Shown here piece by piece: positions 27,104 to 36,931 of a DNA stretch of 64,000 bases. Source of the DNA: Anaerovibrio sp. RM50 (GTDB lineage: Bacteria > Bacillota > Negativicutes > Selenomonadales > Selenomonadaceae). Under the pieces are notes generated by a model, which was not told where the DNA came from, searched no databases, and saw nothing but the letters and a program-made list of their open reading frames with translations. The stretch's first letter is position 1. Every line of letters starts with the position of its first letter. Where the stretch lies: contig NZ_JHWV01000006.1 in assembly GCF_000622005.1 (NCBI RefSeq), forward strand, positions 269,326 to 333,325. The letters are read 5' to 3'. The translations under genes were made by a program, and so were the position numbers.

Positions 27104-28432
27104 TTAAAACTGGATAAGCCTGAATTCCTTTATCAGCTGCAGCAAAATGGCGGCTGTTCTGTCAACACCATATTTGCTGGACTTAATTGTAATATCATAG
27201 CTGGCGCCAATGCCATATTGGGCATCTGAGAATTTGCGGCAATGCTCCATTCTCAGTCTGGCGTGCTTTTTAATCAGCTCCGCTGCAGTCTGCTGGTCAA
27301 TCTTTTCCTTGCGCATAACCCGTTTGATGCGGTCCAGCTCGTCGGCGGTAATAAATATGTGCAGGGAATTTTTATGGTTCTGCAGCACATAATTGGCCAA
27401 ACGTCCCACTATAACGCAGGAATCCTTGGCCGCAATTTCCTGAATCACCTGTGCCTCTATCTTGTAAACCTGCTCCTGGGTAAGCTCCTCATCCTTGTCA
27501 TAGGCGGAGGTATACCACTCGTACAGGCTGTAAAGGGCATTGGAGGTAACCTTGTCACCATGCTCCTCAAGATATTTGTAGGCAAATTCGCTGTCCTCTG
27601 CCGCCATCTGGATAATATCGCTGTCATAATATGGCAAATTCAGCTCGTGGGCAATACGTCTGGCAATGGAATGTCCCCCGCTGCCATATTCATGGGATAC
27701 AGTCAAAACAAAATGCTGCTCTGTAATATCATCATCAATAACCGAGGAAATATCGTCCACCTGATTTTCCGGCAACAGAATATAGGTAAACCAACGCATA
27801 TACTTCATAAGCATCTTTAGTATAACGCCAGTGAATACTGCCACAATAATAGTGCCTTCCCGGACACCCCCAAGGCTTCCCAGAAATGCCAGCCCCAAAA
27901 CAGCAGAGGCCAGTGTCAGGGCTATATCAGCAGTCCATCTCACGGTGGAGAACTTCTTATGATAAATTGCCCCCAAAAGTCTCAGCAGCGAATCCACAGG
28001 CAACAGAGCCACGCTGGATATGACGCAACAGTACAAACTGGTGGCCATCAGCACACTGCTTATGAAACAGGTAACAGCCCTGCCGGAATGTGACATGGGA
28101 TTAAAGCCCACCAATGAATTCAGGGCCATATCAGTAAACAGACCCAGGCCCAATGCTGTAATAATCTGCATCAGCACTGCCTGATTCTTTATGCGGCCCC
28201 GACGGATAATAATCTGCCCCAGAAGACCGGCAAAATTAAACAGGCCAATCCAGGCGCCTACAGTAAATGAATCTGCAATGAGCCATATTGTATAAGGCAG
28301 GGTAACCATAGGGGCTACCCCCATTTCCGCCTTAATCAGAACTGCTATACCACAGGCCATAAGAATAATGCCCAGGGCATAAAGCAGATATCTTCGCAGC
28401 AGCTCAGAAACTGTCTTTTTTCTTTCTCTCAT
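27104..28432 (-). CDS. YczE/YitT-like membrane domain fused to a cytidylate-kinase-like domain
   Basis: A 442-residue fusion. Residues ~1-205 are polytopic (YLLYALGIILMACGIAVLIKAEMGVAPM, IGLFNFAGLLGQIIIRRGRI), resembling YczE/DUF6198 membrane proteins. Residues ~232-440 are a P-loop kinase of the cytidylate kinase-like family (TVSHEYGSGGHSIARRIAHEL with the glycine-rich loop, CVIVGRLANYVL, RIKRVMRKEKI, and YDITIKSSKYG). A free cytidylate kinase-like domain of this type is common in Firmicutes; here it is tethered to the membrane. The substrate is unknown. Both halves are full length and in one frame, with no sign of a frameshift. Confidence 0.85.
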   Translation of the reverse strand: MRERKKTVSELLRRYLLYALGIILMACGIAVLIKAEMGVAPMVTLPYTIWLIADSFTVGAWIGLFNFAGLLGQIIIRRGRIKNQAVLMQIITALGLGLFTDMALNSLVGFNPMSHSGRAVTCFISSVLMATSLYCCVISSVALLPVDSLLRLLGAIYHKKFSTVRWTADIALTLASAVLGLAFLGSLGGVREGTIIVAVFTGVILKMLMKYMRWFTYILLPENQVDDISSVIDDDITEQHFVLTVSHEYGSGGHSIARRIAHELNLPYYDSDIIQMAAEDSEFAYKYLEEHGDKVTSNALYSLYEWYTSAYDKDEELTQEQVYKIEAQVIQEIAAKDSCVIVGRLANYVLQNHKNSLHIFITADELDRIKRVMRKEKIDQQTAAELIKKHARLRMEHCRKFSDAQYGIGASYDITIKSSKYGVDRTAAILLQLIKEFRLIQF

Positions 28433-28457
28433 ATCTTAAACCCCAAAGAATAAGATA

Positions 28458-28488
28458 ATGCCCGCCTCACCAAAAGCAAAGCGGGCAT
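28458..28488 (-). terminator. pnp terminator
   Basis: Perfect 8-bp stem ATGCCCGC/GCGGGCAT with a 15-base loop, 11 bp after the pnp stop on the minus strand. The T-run is weak on the minus strand (TATCTTATTC). Confidence 0.65.
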
Positions 28489-28498
28489 AAATAGTTTT

Positions 28499-30568
28499 TT
28501 ACAGAAGAACCTTATGGGATACGTTTACACGGCCCTTCTGGTCAATCTCAGTTACCTTAACTTCCAGCTCGTCGCCTACGTTGACAACATCTTCAACCTT
28601 CTCAACACGCTTCTTGTCCAGCTGGGAAATGTGGCAAAGACCCTCACGGCCTGGCAGCAGCTCAACGAAGGCACCAAAGTTCATAATGCGGGTAACCTTA
28701 CCCTTATAAACCTCGCCAACCTCTACTTCCTTGACAATTTCGTTGATGCAGGCAATAGCTGCCTCAGAAGCCTCAACGCTGGTAGCGGAGATGCGAACAG
28801 TACCGTCATCATCAATATCAATCTGAACGCCGCACTCATCGATAATCTTCTTGATTACCTTTCCGCCAGGTCCAATAACCTCACGAATCTTGTCTGGCTT
28901 AATCTGCATGGTGGTTACGCGTGGAGCGTACTTGCTCAGCTCCTTGTTAGGCTCAGCAATGCACTCCAGCATCTTGCCGAGGATAAAGGCACGGCCGCGC
29001 TTGGCCTGGGCAAGAGCTGCAGAAAGGATTTCACGGGAGATACCCTTAATCTTAATATCCATCTGAATAGCAGTTACGCCCTCAGTGGTACCGGCAACCT
29101 TGAAGTCCATATCGCCCAGGGCATCTTCCATACCCTGAATATCAGTGAGAATGGTGTAATCATCCCCGTCCTTAACAAGACCCATAGCAACACCGGATAC
29201 TGGGCGCTTAATAGGAACACCTGCGTGCATCAGAGAAAGGGTGCTGCCGCAAACGGAACCCATGGAGCTGGAGCCGTTGGACTCAAGAATCTCGGATACC
29301 ATACGAATGGTATATGGGAATTCCTCAATGGAAGGAATAACTGGAACCAAAGCTCTCTCGGCAAGGGCACCATGACCGATTTCACGGCGTCCAGGACCGC
29401 GTACAGGGCGGGCCTCACCTACGGAGTAGCCAGGGAAATTGTACTGATGAATGTAGTGCTTGGAAGTCTCAACGCCGAGGCCGTCAAGAACCTGCTCATC
29501 ACCAAGGGAGCCCAGGGTGGTAACAGTGAGAACCTGGGTCTGACCACGGGTAAAGAGTCCGGAGCCATGTGGACGAGGCAGAATGCCAACCTCACAGCTT
29601 ACTGGACGAACCTCCTCAACCTCACGGCCGTCAGGACGAATCTTCTCCTTGGTAATCATACGGCGTACGATTTCCTTCACAATCTTGTGAAGCATATATG
29701 GAATTTCCTTGATGGCATCTGGATAGAGCTCAATGAAATGCTCCATGGCCTCAGCCTTAACATTGGAAATGTCCTCATCACGGGCAAGCTTATCAGGATT
29801 GCGTACAGCCTTATCCAGCTTGTCAGTAGCATACTCGCGGATAGCCTTCTCCAGCTCCTCCGGAACAGCGAAGAGCTTAACCTCGCGCTTTTCCTTGCCA
29901 CAGGACTTCTGAATCTCGTCCTGGAAAGCAACAATCTTCTTGATTTCCTCGTGACCAAAGAGAATAGCCTCCAAAATAACTTCCTCCGGAAGCTCGTTGG
30001 CACCAGCCTCAACCATCATTACCGCATCACGGGAACCGGCAATAGTCAGATTGAGATCGGAAACCTCACGCTGCTCAACAGTAGGATTGATGATGAACTG
30101 GCCATCAACACGGCCTACGCGAACACCGGCTATTGGGCCGAGGAAAGGAATATCGGAAACAGTCAGAGCGCAGGATGCACCAATCATAGCGGCAATCTCC
30201 GGAGCGTTGTCATGCTCTACGGACATAACAGTAGCTACAATCTGAACATCATTACGATAACCCTCTGGGAACAGAGGACGGATAGGGCGGTCAATGAGAC
30301 GGCTGCACAAAATGGCAGACTCCCCAGGACGACCCTCTCTCTTTATAAAACCGCCTGGAATCTTACCAACGGCGTACATCTTCTCTTCATAATCTACAGT
30401 CAGAGGGAAGAAATCAACACCCTCTCTTGGCTCATCAGAAGCCGTAGCTGTAACCAAAACAACAGTCTCACCATAGCGAACCAAAACAGCACCATTTGCC
30501 TGCTTAGCCATCTTGCCGGTCTCAACAGTAAATGTGCGGCCGCCTAACTGCATCTCAAAACTCTGCAT
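28499..30568 (-). CDS. pnp: Polyribonucleotide nucleotidyltransferase (PNPase)
   Basis: A 689-residue PNPase. Two RNase PH-like cores (first around [14 protein letters not shown], residues ~72-85; second around [19 protein letters not shown], ~331-349) flank an all-alpha linker, followed by KH ([21 protein letters not shown], ~560-580) and S1 ([33 protein letters not shown], ~623-655) RNA-binding domains. It degrades RNA 3'-5' phosphorolytically. It sits downstream of rpsO, the classic rpsO-pnp order, but a terminator lies between them. Confidence 0.97.
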   Translation of the reverse strand: MQSFEMQLGGRTFTVETGKMAKQANGAVLVRYGETVVLVTATASDEPREGVDFFPLTVDYEEKMYAVGKIPGGFIKREGRPGESAILCSRLIDRPIRPLFPEGYRNDVQIVATVMSVEHDNAPEIAAMIGASCALTVSDIPFLGPIAGVRVGRVDGQFIINPTVEQREVSDLNLTIAGSRDAVMMVEAGANELPEEVILEAILFGHEEIKKIVAFQDEIQKSCGKEKREVKLFAVPEELEKAIREYATDKLDKAVRNPDKLARDEDISNVKAEAMEHFIELYPDAIKEIPYMLHKIVKEIVRRMITKEKIRPDGREVEEVRPVSCEVGILPRPHGSGLFTRGQTQVLTVTTLGSLGDEQVLDGLGVETSKHYIHQYNFPGYSVGEARPVRGPGRREIGHGALAERALVPVIPSIEEFPYTIRMVSEILESNGSSSMGSVCGSTLSLMHAGVPIKRPVSGVAMGLVKDGDDYTILTDIQGMEDALGDMDFKVAGTTEGVTAIQMDIKIKGISREILSAALAQAKRGRAFILGKMLECIAEPNKELSKYAPRVTTMQIKPDKIREVIGPGGKVIKKIIDECGVQIDIDDDGTVRISATSVEASEAAIACINEIVKEVEVGEVYKGKVTRIMNFGAFVELLPGREGLCHISQLDKKRVEKVEDVVNVGDELEVKVTEIDQKGRVNVSHKVLL

Positions 30569-30672
30569 TAAGTTTTTCCTCCTAAAATCTTCTTTATACC
30601 TTTCAACCTTGATAGTATACCATATTGTTTAAGAAAATAGCTACTTAATTTTTTGTGATTTACATAAGCAAA

Positions 30673-30697
30673 AAGGGACCCCAAAATGGAGTCCCTT
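30673..30697 (-). terminator. rpsO terminator
   Basis: On the minus strand AAGGGACTCC/GGGGTCCCTT forms a strong stem with a short ATTTT loop followed by TTTTGC. It lies 22 bp after rpsO and may let some readthrough into pnp. Confidence 0.85.
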
Positions 30698-30718
30698 AAG
30701 TCCGAAACTAATATTAAA

Positions 30719-30985
30719 TTACTTACGGAGACCAAGCTTGGATACGATTGCACGATAACGGGCAATGTCCTTCTTGTTCAGGTATGCCAGCAGGCGACGA
30801 CGATGACCAACCATCTTCAGAAGGCCGCGACGGGAATGATGATCCTTCTTGTGCTCCTTGAGATGCTCGGTGAGGTAAGAAATACGAGCGGTGAGAACAG
30901 CAATCTGAACCTCTGGGGATCCGGTGTCGCCCTCATGAACTGCATACTTCTGCATGATTTCCTGCTTTGCTTCGTTAGTTAACAT
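30719..30985 (-). CDS. rpsO: 30S ribosomal protein S15
   Basis: An 88-residue S15: [40 protein letters not shown] (residues ~16-55) and [17 protein letters not shown] (~56-72) are the conserved 16S rRNA-binding helices. Ribosome site AGGAGG, 7 bases before the ATG. Upstream is a sigma-A promoter and a leader of about 100 nt that could hold the S15 autoregulatory structure. Confidence 0.98.
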   Translation of the reverse strand: MLTNEAKQEIMQKYAVHEGDTGSPEVQIAVLTARISYLTEHLKEHKKDHHSRRGLLKMVGHRRRLLAYLNKKDIARYRAIVSKLGLRK

Positions 30986-31121
30986 TGAAAATTCCTCCTA
31001 TTGTTTTAAAAGTTCCACAAGCTGAGGCAAGGTCGGAGTCGTCCATGTCTTAGCAAGGGATAATATTATGTCCTTTGGCGGACACTTTTAGAATTATACT
31101 ATAGGCCAACTGCTTTGTAAA
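30986..31121 (-). promoter_or_regulatory. rpsO promoter and leader
   Basis: On the minus strand TTTACA (31121-31116) and TATAAT (31098-31093) are separated by 17 bp. The predicted leader runs about 100 nt to the rpsO start and contains a GTCC...GGAC hairpin (around 31070-31085) and a second paired region near 31020-31050. S15 represses its own translation through leader structures in several bacteria; that role here is inferred. Confidence 0.65.
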
Positions 31122-31132
31122 GGATAATTTAT

Positions 31133-31753
31133 TTATTCATCCTCCGGCAAATCCAGCCCCATATTCTTCATTACACGCTTACGCACCTGTGGCAGCATGG
31201 CGTAAAGCATATCCCCCGGGCAGGAGGTGGAATTAACATCCCTGTGGCCGATTACACCCATCTCATCGGGAATAAGGTTATAAACACCGCAAAGGGTTGT
31301 CAAAAGATTGGTAAGGGATTTTATCTGGGCATCAGTTGGTGAGCCCACATTGAAATTTCCCGCCACACAGATACCAACGGAGTCACTGTTGTTGCCGCTG
31401 GCATGGGCCCCCATCATATTCCAGCCACGGCCCCTTTCAATGGTGCCGTTTTTTCTGATAACGTAATGATAGCCTATGCCCGCCCAGCCAAAGCTGTCCC
31501 GATGGAGACGATGAATTTCTGCCGCCGACATATCCCGGTCCTGGGAGGTGCCTGTATGATGCACGATTATTCTGTTGGTTTGTCTTCTTCTGGAAGGCTC
31601 CTCAGCAAACCAAAAATCATTTTCCTTTATGCGAAAACGGGTCTTTCCCCACTTGGTGGCAGCCTCAGCCTTTGACGCCAATCCAGGAAGGGACAGGAGA
31701 CTAAGTCCCAGCACCAGACCCACTGACTTTTTTATAAAACTACGTCTGTCCAT
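31133..31753 (-). CDS. N-acetylmuramoyl-L-alanine amidase (PGRP/Amidase_2), Tat-exported
   Basis: A ~206-residue peptidoglycan amidase. The N-terminus MDRRSFIKKSVGLVLGLSLL has a twin-arginine motif and a hydrophobic run ending LASKAEA, indicating Tat export. The zinc-amidase fold is seen in NRIIVHHTGT (first His ligand), GIGYHYVIRKNGTI, GAHASGNNSDSVGICVAGNF and GHRDVNSTSCPGD (His and Cys ligands). It cleaves the MurNAc-L-Ala bond. The ATG at 31753 is picked to place the Arg-Arg pair at residues 3-4; no strong ribosome site is visible. It follows ribF with a 22-bp gap. Confidence 0.85.
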   Translation of the reverse strand: MDRRSFIKKSVGLVLGLSLLSLPGLASKAEAATKWGKTRFRIKENDFWFAEEPSRRRQTNRIIVHHTGTSQDRDMSAAEIHRLHRDSFGWAGIGYHYVIRKNGTIERGRGWNMMGAHASGNNSDSVGICVAGNFNVGSPTDAQIKSLTNLLTTLCGVYNLIPDEMGVIGHRDVNSTSCPGDMLYAMLPQVRKRVMKNMGLDLPEDE

Positions 31754-31775
31754 TATTTGTAAAAGCACTACCTTT

Positions 31776-32699
31776 TTAAAGAATCTGTCTTGCCTTTTCT
31801 TCATCGGCACGAAGCTGTTTTACCAAGGCCTCAATGCCACTGAATTTTTTCTCATCCCGCAGCTTTTTCACAAACTGCACTGTGAGAGGCTTGTTGTATA
31901 AATCCCCCTTGAAATCCAGCACATGTACCTCCAGACGGCGGTTGCACCCCTCAAAGGTTGGGTTGTTGCCCACATTGGCAATTCCCTTGTGCTTCTCCCC
32001 GTTCATCAGAACGTACACACCGTATGCTCCATTTGGAAGCATGGCCCGCTTGTCGGGAATGGCAAGATTGGCTGTGGGAAAACCAATGGTGCGCCCCCGC
32101 TGGTCACCGTGAATAACACGGCCCCCGAAGCTGAATGGTCTGCCCAGATATTCATTGGTGAGTTCCAGTTCCCCATCTTCAATAAGGCCACGAATTCGGG
32201 TGGAGCTGACCATACGGCCATTAAGCTGTACTGCCTCCCCAATCTCCGCCTTAAATCCATAGGAACCGGCCACACGACCCAGCATACGGGCATTCCCCTT
32301 CCCCTTGTAGCCAAAGGTAAAGTTCGGACCCGTAACCACGAATTTGGCATTGCAGCAATCCTTCAGACGCTCCAAAAACTCCTCGGGAGTCTGCTTGGAA
32401 AGCTTCTCGGAAAAGGCCACGTTAAGCAGCAAATCCACGCCCATTTCCTCAAGAAATGCGGCCTTGGAGATATTATCGCCTATCTGCACCGGCACCCTTT
32501 CAGGAGCCACCACGGACAAGGGGTGATTACTGAAGGTAAACACCACACTGAGAAGCCCGTGCTTCTTTGCAAGCCCCATGGCCTGGCGAATAATACTCTG
32601 GTGTCCGATATGAACCCCGTCAAAGGTCCCAAGGGCAATAGCTGTCCTCTGCCCCTTCAGAAAGGCCTTTATATCACTGAATTTATTGAAAATCTGCAT
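31776..32699 (-). CDS. ribF: Bifunctional riboflavin kinase/FAD synthetase
   Basis: A ~307-residue RibF. The N-terminal FMN adenylyltransferase has ALGTFDGVHIGHQSII (residues ~22-37) and FVVTGPNFTFGYKGKGN (~111-127); the C-terminal riboflavin kinase has GRVIHGDQRGRTIGFPTANL (~186-205) and GVYVL...GIANVGNNPTF. It makes FMN and FAD. The ATG at 32699 has AGGTGAT upstream; the longer frame starts with GTG at 32711 that overlaps this site. It is not preceded by truB/rbfA as in many Firmicutes; jetC lies upstream. Confidence 0.93.
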   Translation of the reverse strand: MQIFNKFSDIKAFLKGQRTAIALGTFDGVHIGHQSIIRQAMGLAKKHGLLSVVFTFSNHPLSVVAPERVPVQIGDNISKAAFLEEMGVDLLLNVAFSEKLSKQTPEEFLERLKDCCNAKFVVTGPNFTFGYKGKGNARMLGRVAGSYGFKAEIGEAVQLNGRMVSSTRIRGLIEDGELELTNEYLGRPFSFGGRVIHGDQRGRTIGFPTANLAIPDKRAMLPNGAYGVYVLMNGEKHKGIANVGNNPTFEGCNRRLEVHVLDFKGDLYNKPLTVQFVKKLRDEKKFSGIEALVKQLRADEEKARQIL

Positions 32700-32777
32700 T
32701 AAAAAAATCACCTAAATCAAATTACTCAACAGACCTATTATACATTTTGGAGCCTGCAAAGGCAAATTTATGCAAAT

Positions 32778-35700
32778 TTAGCTTTTGGCGTATTCCGCCC
32801 GCTCTGCCTGGAGCTGCCTTATGGACAGATTTCTTAAAAATGATTTATGCTTCTGATCGTCCTGGTACACAAATCCCACATGGGACACATAAGGCTCGAT
32901 GGTGCCAATCTTCAAAAGAGGCGTTACCACCAGAAGCTGCAAATCCATTTTCTGGAAAAGCTCCAGACCAAATCTGGCGGATTCGTCAGAGCTCTTCAGG
33001 AAGGCCTCGTCGATTACCACGAAGCGGAAGCTGTTTATCTTTTTGTGCTTGCTTTCAAGGCCAAAGTTGTACACAAGGCTGGCGGCCAATATGGTGTAGG
33101 CCAGCTTTTCCTTCTGACCGCCGGACTTGCCGCCGGAATCGGTATAGTGCTCGTATTCCTCACCAGTATCACGCCAGCGTTCGGAGGCGGCAAAGCTGAA
33201 CCAGTTCCGCACGTCCGTAACCCTGGCAGTCCACCGCTTATCTGCCTCGGCGCACTCTGGGCGGCCCCTGAAGCGTTCAATAATCTTTTCCACCTGGCGG
33301 AATTTTTCCTCGGAGTAGGCTTCATTATCCTCCCCCTCAGTATAGCCGCTGACACAGGAGCGAAGCTGATTGCGGAAATCCTTTATATCATTGTCCGCCA
33401 CGTTGTCACATTCAATCTGAATATATCTGCCCTCGCTGTAATCAATCTCAGCCAGTGAGCGGTTTATCATCTCAATACGTTCCTTAATAACATCGCACAC
33501 ATTATTAAGCTTCTCCCTAAAAAGGGCAATTCGGTTAATTGTATTTTCCCTAAGAAGCTCACGGAATTTATCCTCAAACCGTGGCAAAGCATCAGTCTGA
33601 AGCTTGGTAAGAAGCTGACGATAGTCATTAAGCCCCTCTGTGGCCGCTGCCAGCTCATCCCCAAATTCAGGGAAAGCTGCCTTGAACCGCTGCATCATAA
33701 CCACCAGCTGCTGGCCCTTTTCCTCCTTGGAGCGCACTGACATTTCCCGCTCAGCCCGGAGATTTTCTGCCAGCATTTCCTTCAGCTCACCTTGATTATT
33801 AAGGGAAAGATGCTTTTCCCCAAACACCTGGGCCGCCCTTTCGGAAATACGTGGGAATACCCGCTGCTGCTCCTCCTCACTGATGGTTTCCAGACGGGTC
33901 TCATCTGCCTCAATGGCCTGCTTGTTGCTCTTAATGCCGTAATTTATGTTATTCAGGGAAACAACTATCCGCTGCAGCTGAAGATCAATATTCTTCCGTT
34001 CAGTTTTAAGGTCCGAAAGCTGCTTTTCCAGCTTCATGTAAACGGCATTTTCCTCCTGAAGCTCAGATAAAAGCTGCTTTTTCTCAGCCACATCCCCTTC
34101 AAGGGTTGCCCTGTCCAAAAGGGTGAAATCTCTAAACAACTGAAGATTATTGATATAAAGCTGCTTTTTACGGCATTCACCATTCTGACGCTTCAGACGG
34201 CCTTCAGTGCGCTTTGCTTCCTTCACAGCCTCCTGCAAATCCTCCAGCTCAGATTCCAGGGCCTGAATTTTCTTCAGATTGGAAAAGCCCAGCACAAAAC
34301 GGCGACGATCATTTAAGTCGTAGCGGTCATCCTTTTCGTGACGCCGCCCCTGGGTCTTTATCTGCCCCTTTATTGTAATGGCAAATTTTTCCTGCTGAAA
34401 TTCCTTGAAGGTTTCACAGCAAGTATGGCTGTACCGCTGATAAAGCTCCCGCATAAGCCAGTTTTTAAATGGGGAATCCTGACGGATATCCAGCTTGGCA
34501 CAGGCCGCATCCTCGGACAAATCATCAAAATTAACAGGATCCACATATTCCTCGCAGCAGTAATAAACAACCCGCTGCTTAACCTTATGCTTCTCCATCC
34601 ACTGAACTATTTCCCCATAATGGAATTTTGGCACCAAAAGGGACATGCCAAAGCCGTGGAGAAGACGCTCAATGGCCCCCTCCCACTGCTCCTCTCCCTC
34701 AGCCACCTGCATAAGCTCCCCCGCAAAGGGCAGCTCGCTTTCTGCCAAATCAAGATCCTGGCAGATCTGCTGACGAAGGTCGATATATTCCGCAGAAATA
34801 CTGGATTTACGGGAACGGAGGGAAGTCAGCTCATTTTCCACCATGTCAATGGAATTATTGAGTGCCTTAATCTCGCTGTCATTGTCGCTTTGGGCCTCGG
34901 CAATATCCAGCTCCCGCTGTTTTTCGTCTTTATCCAGCTCTGTAAGCTTTTCAAGATTATCATTGAAAACCGCCAAAGTATCCGGAACCTCCAGAGACAG
35001 TCCCTTTGCGTTTTCCTCATACTGCTGGCACTGCTTAAGACAGGCCTCCAAGGCCTTGTTGGTGTTATCCAGTTTTTCCTCAATAACGGAAACCTTGTCT
35101 CCGCCGTTTTGGTAAAGCTGACGCTGAACATCCTCAATGGATTCCTCATTTGCCTGCTTCTGTTCCATAATGGATTCATGGTCCTTTTTAATCTGCACCA
35201 GATTGCCTTCCAGACCTTCCAAAGCCTTTTCCCTAAGCATCTTGTCCTCCTTGGCAAACCAAGCTGACAGCGCCCCTTCCATCTGTTCAATAACCACCTG
35301 GCGGCTATGAACATCAAAATAGCTCTCCCCAAGGGCAGTAAGGGGCAGCAGCATTTCCTCCTGCTTTCTGGCCCTTACCACCGCACTATGGGCAGTATCA
35401 AGATCGTGGAAATGCTCCAAAAGGTGCTGAACATCGTCCTCGGTACCAGGCTGCTCCAGCATGTTCTGGCGTACAAAGCTGGTGAGGGAATCCACCTTCT
35501 TCATGGAAATGGTCTGCTGGAAAAGATCCATGGCCTGCAATGAGCTGATACCGAAGCGGCGGCGGAAATCCTCAGCATACTTTGGATAATCGTCATAAAT
35601 ATGAATGTAAACATCATTGCTGAGGCGCTTTCTCAGACTTCTTATATCACTGCCAAAATTGCTGAAATGATTTTCAATGGTAAGAGTTTTTTCTCCCAAC

Positions 35701-36152
35701 GCAAAAAACCTTTCAGGATTTCCCGTTTCATCCTTGTACCAGAAAACCTGGGCCAATGTAACTCTGGCTCCCAAATTTTCGTCACCAAAAACAGCCAGTA
35801 CAACGCTGTACTGGTTTCTGTCACGAAGGGCCTCCGGCTGGCCAATGCCGTCCTGGGACCGCTTCTGGGCATAATAGCCCCTTATATATGAATTAAGACT
35901 ACGCTCTCTGGCGCTGGCGTCCGCCGCCTTGTTGTAGGTAACCTTCTTGGGTGGCACCAGCAGGGTAATCAGGGCATCCACAAGAGTAGACTTGCCGGAG
36001 CCCACGTCACCTGTCAAAAGTGATGTCTCCCCATCAAGATCCATAGCCCAAATCTTCCCGTCAAATGTACCCCAGTTATATACTTCCAGCCGAACCAGCC
36101 GAAACCCCATCTTCACATCCTTAGGGTCATGCTCAAAATCAAATAAATCCAT
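32778..36152 (-). CDS. jetC: Condensin-like ATPase of the Wadjet/MksBEF type (JetC/MksB)
   Basis: A 1124-residue SMC-like ATPase. The Walker A is LLTGDVGSGKSTLVDAL (residues ~45-61), preceded by LEVYNWGTFDGKIWAMDLDGE, typical of JetC/MksB. Long coiled coils (about 280-480 and 650-900) flank a hinge-like middle. The ABC signature SGGKSGGQKEKLAYTILAA and Walker B FRFVVIDEAFLKSSDES lie near residues 1010-1060. It works with JetA (39994-41466) and JetB (39376-39990), which here lie 3.2 kb upstream. In Wadjet, JetD supplies the nuclease; no jetD is found beside it. Confidence 0.9.
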   Translation of the reverse strand: MDLFDFEHDPKDVKMGFRLVRLEVYNWGTFDGKIWAMDLDGETSLLTGDVGSGKSTLVDALITLLVPPKKVTYNKAADASARERSLNSYIRGYYAQKRSQDGIGQPEALRDRNQYSVVLAVFGDENLGARVTLAQVFWYKDETGNPERFFALGEKTLTIENHFSNFGSDIRSLRKRLSNDVYIHIYDDYPKYAEDFRRRFGISSLQAMDLFQQTISMKKVDSLTSFVRQNMLEQPGTEDDVQHLLEHFHDLDTAHSAVVRARKQEEMLLPLTALGESYFDVHSRQVVIEQMEGALSAWFAKEDKMLREKALEGLEGNLVQIKKDHESIMEQKQANEESIEDVQRQLYQNGGDKVSVIEEKLDNTNKALEACLKQCQQYEENAKGLSLEVPDTLAVFNDNLEKLTELDKDEKQRELDIAEAQSDNDSEIKALNNSIDMVENELTSLRSRKSSISAEYIDLRQQICQDLDLAESELPFAGELMQVAEGEEQWEGAIERLLHGFGMSLLVPKFHYGEIVQWMEKHKVKQRVVYYCCEEYVDPVNFDDLSEDAACAKLDIRQDSPFKNWLMRELYQRYSHTCCETFKEFQQEKFAITIKGQIKTQGRRHEKDDRYDLNDRRRFVLGFSNLKKIQALESELEDLQEAVKEAKRTEGRLKRQNGECRKKQLYINNLQLFRDFTLLDRATLEGDVAEKKQLLSELQEENAVYMKLEKQLSDLKTERKNIDLQLQRIVVSLNNINYGIKSNKQAIEADETRLETISEEEQQRVFPRISERAAQVFGEKHLSLNNQGELKEMLAENLRAEREMSVRSKEEKGQQLVVMMQRFKAAFPEFGDELAAATEGLNDYRQLLTKLQTDALPRFEDKFRELLRENTINRIALFREKLNNVCDVIKERIEMINRSLAEIDYSEGRYIQIECDNVADNDIKDFRNQLRSCVSGYTEGEDNEAYSEEKFRQVEKIIERFRGRPECAEADKRWTARVTDVRNWFSFAASERWRDTGEEYEHYTDSGGKSGGQKEKLAYTILAASLVYNFGLESKHKKINSFRFVVIDEAFLKSSDESARFGLELFQKMDLQLLVVTPLLKIGTIEPYVSHVGFVYQDDQKHKSFLRNLSIRQLQAERAEYAKS

Positions 36153-36178
36153 AATAATCCCTTTTTATATTAATTTAA

Positions 36179-36829
36179 TCAACTACTCAATTTTCTATAC
36201 GCCATAGCAGGGTTAGATTTCAAAAGCGCCAATATTTCAAAAAACTTCTTATGGTCGCTTAAATATACCAAGGCAGAACTGTAAGGCCAATTAGCAGATG
36301 CATATTCCTGCCACAAGCTTTTTCGGTGCTGGGCCACCATTTCATAATCGCCATCTGCATTGCTTTCCAACCAGGAATACGCAAAATAATCTGCCACCGA
36401 CTCCGTCAGCTGGTGCTTTCTTTCCATAGATATTCCCGTTCTGGGGCTGGCATCCTGCAAAAAGGCCCTTTCATCCCATATTCGGTGCAGGGAATGAAAA
36501 AATTCATGGGCAAGCACCATGCTTAAAACACTTTCATATTCATTCTCCAAATGAAATATGCAGCAATATTCCTTCACTGCCTCATGGTATATGAATACAC
36601 TGTAGCCCTTTTTAATGGATTTTCCCAACTGCTTATCAAAGGGGCCATTCCCTTTAGGAATAACTATCACTTCATCTGAAATATATACAGGTGGCAGCCA
36701 TTCCTTGCGCTCCCTCAGCATTTTACAAAAAGACTTATCTGTAAAACCAGCCATGAAATCATAGAAGAATTCCCTTATTTGCACCAGCTCTTTTTCCAAA
36801 AATGAATCAACATTATATGTAAACATCAT
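36179..36829 (-). CDS. Putative zinc metalloprotease-like protein (HExxH) next to jetC
   Basis: A 216-residue protein of no recognised family. VLSMVLAHEFFHSLHRIWDE (residues ~101-120) has an HExxH zinc motif (His108-Glu109-His112), and TESVADYFAYSW (~142-153) supplies a plausible third ligand Glu 30 residues on, the pattern of gluzincins. There is no signal peptide, so it would act in the cytoplasm. It starts 26 bp upstream of jetC on the same strand and is probably translated from the same message. Proteolysis of a condensin or phage protein is an untested idea; it may also be a passenger of the insertion that split the jet operon. Confidence 0.6.
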   Translation of the reverse strand: MMFTYNVDSFLEKELVQIREFFYDFMAGFTDKSFCKMLRERKEWLPPVYISDEVIVIPKGNGPFDKQLGKSIKKGYSVFIYHEAVKEYCCIFHLENEYESVLSMVLAHEFFHSLHRIWDERAFLQDASPRTGISMERKHQLTESVADYFAYSWLESNADGDYEMVAQHRKSLWQEYASANWPYSSALVYLSDHKKFFEILALLKSNPAMAYRKLSS

Positions 36830-36862
36830 AAATCCAGTATATTTCCCTTAACAAACACAAAA

Positions 36863-36900
36863 CAGGCCAGAAACCGCAAAAGCTATGTGGAACTGACCTG
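36863..36900 (-). terminator. Terminator after the 69-residue gene
   Basis: On the minus strand CAGGTCAG and CTGGCCTG pair (one G-U) around a 22-base loop, then TTTTGTG. It lies 32 bp after the stop at 36932 and would separate the yqeY group from the HExxH-jetC pair. Confidence 0.55.
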
Positions 36901-36931
36901 ATCTGTTTTTACCCGTTAATATCGGATGAAA

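Noticed and set aside
28514..30547. A 677-codon open frame on the plus strand
   Set aside because: It is the exact antisense of pnp, with no ribosome site and odd composition; an effect of codon use in pnp.
34338..35267. A 309-codon plus-strand frame
   Set aside because: Antisense to the coiled-coil part of jetC, with a leucine-rich shadow composition and no support.
32778..36152. SbcC or RecN identity for the large ATPase
   Set aside because: The N-terminal motif, length and linkage to DUF3375 and DUF4194 genes fit JetC/MksB; no sbcD is present.
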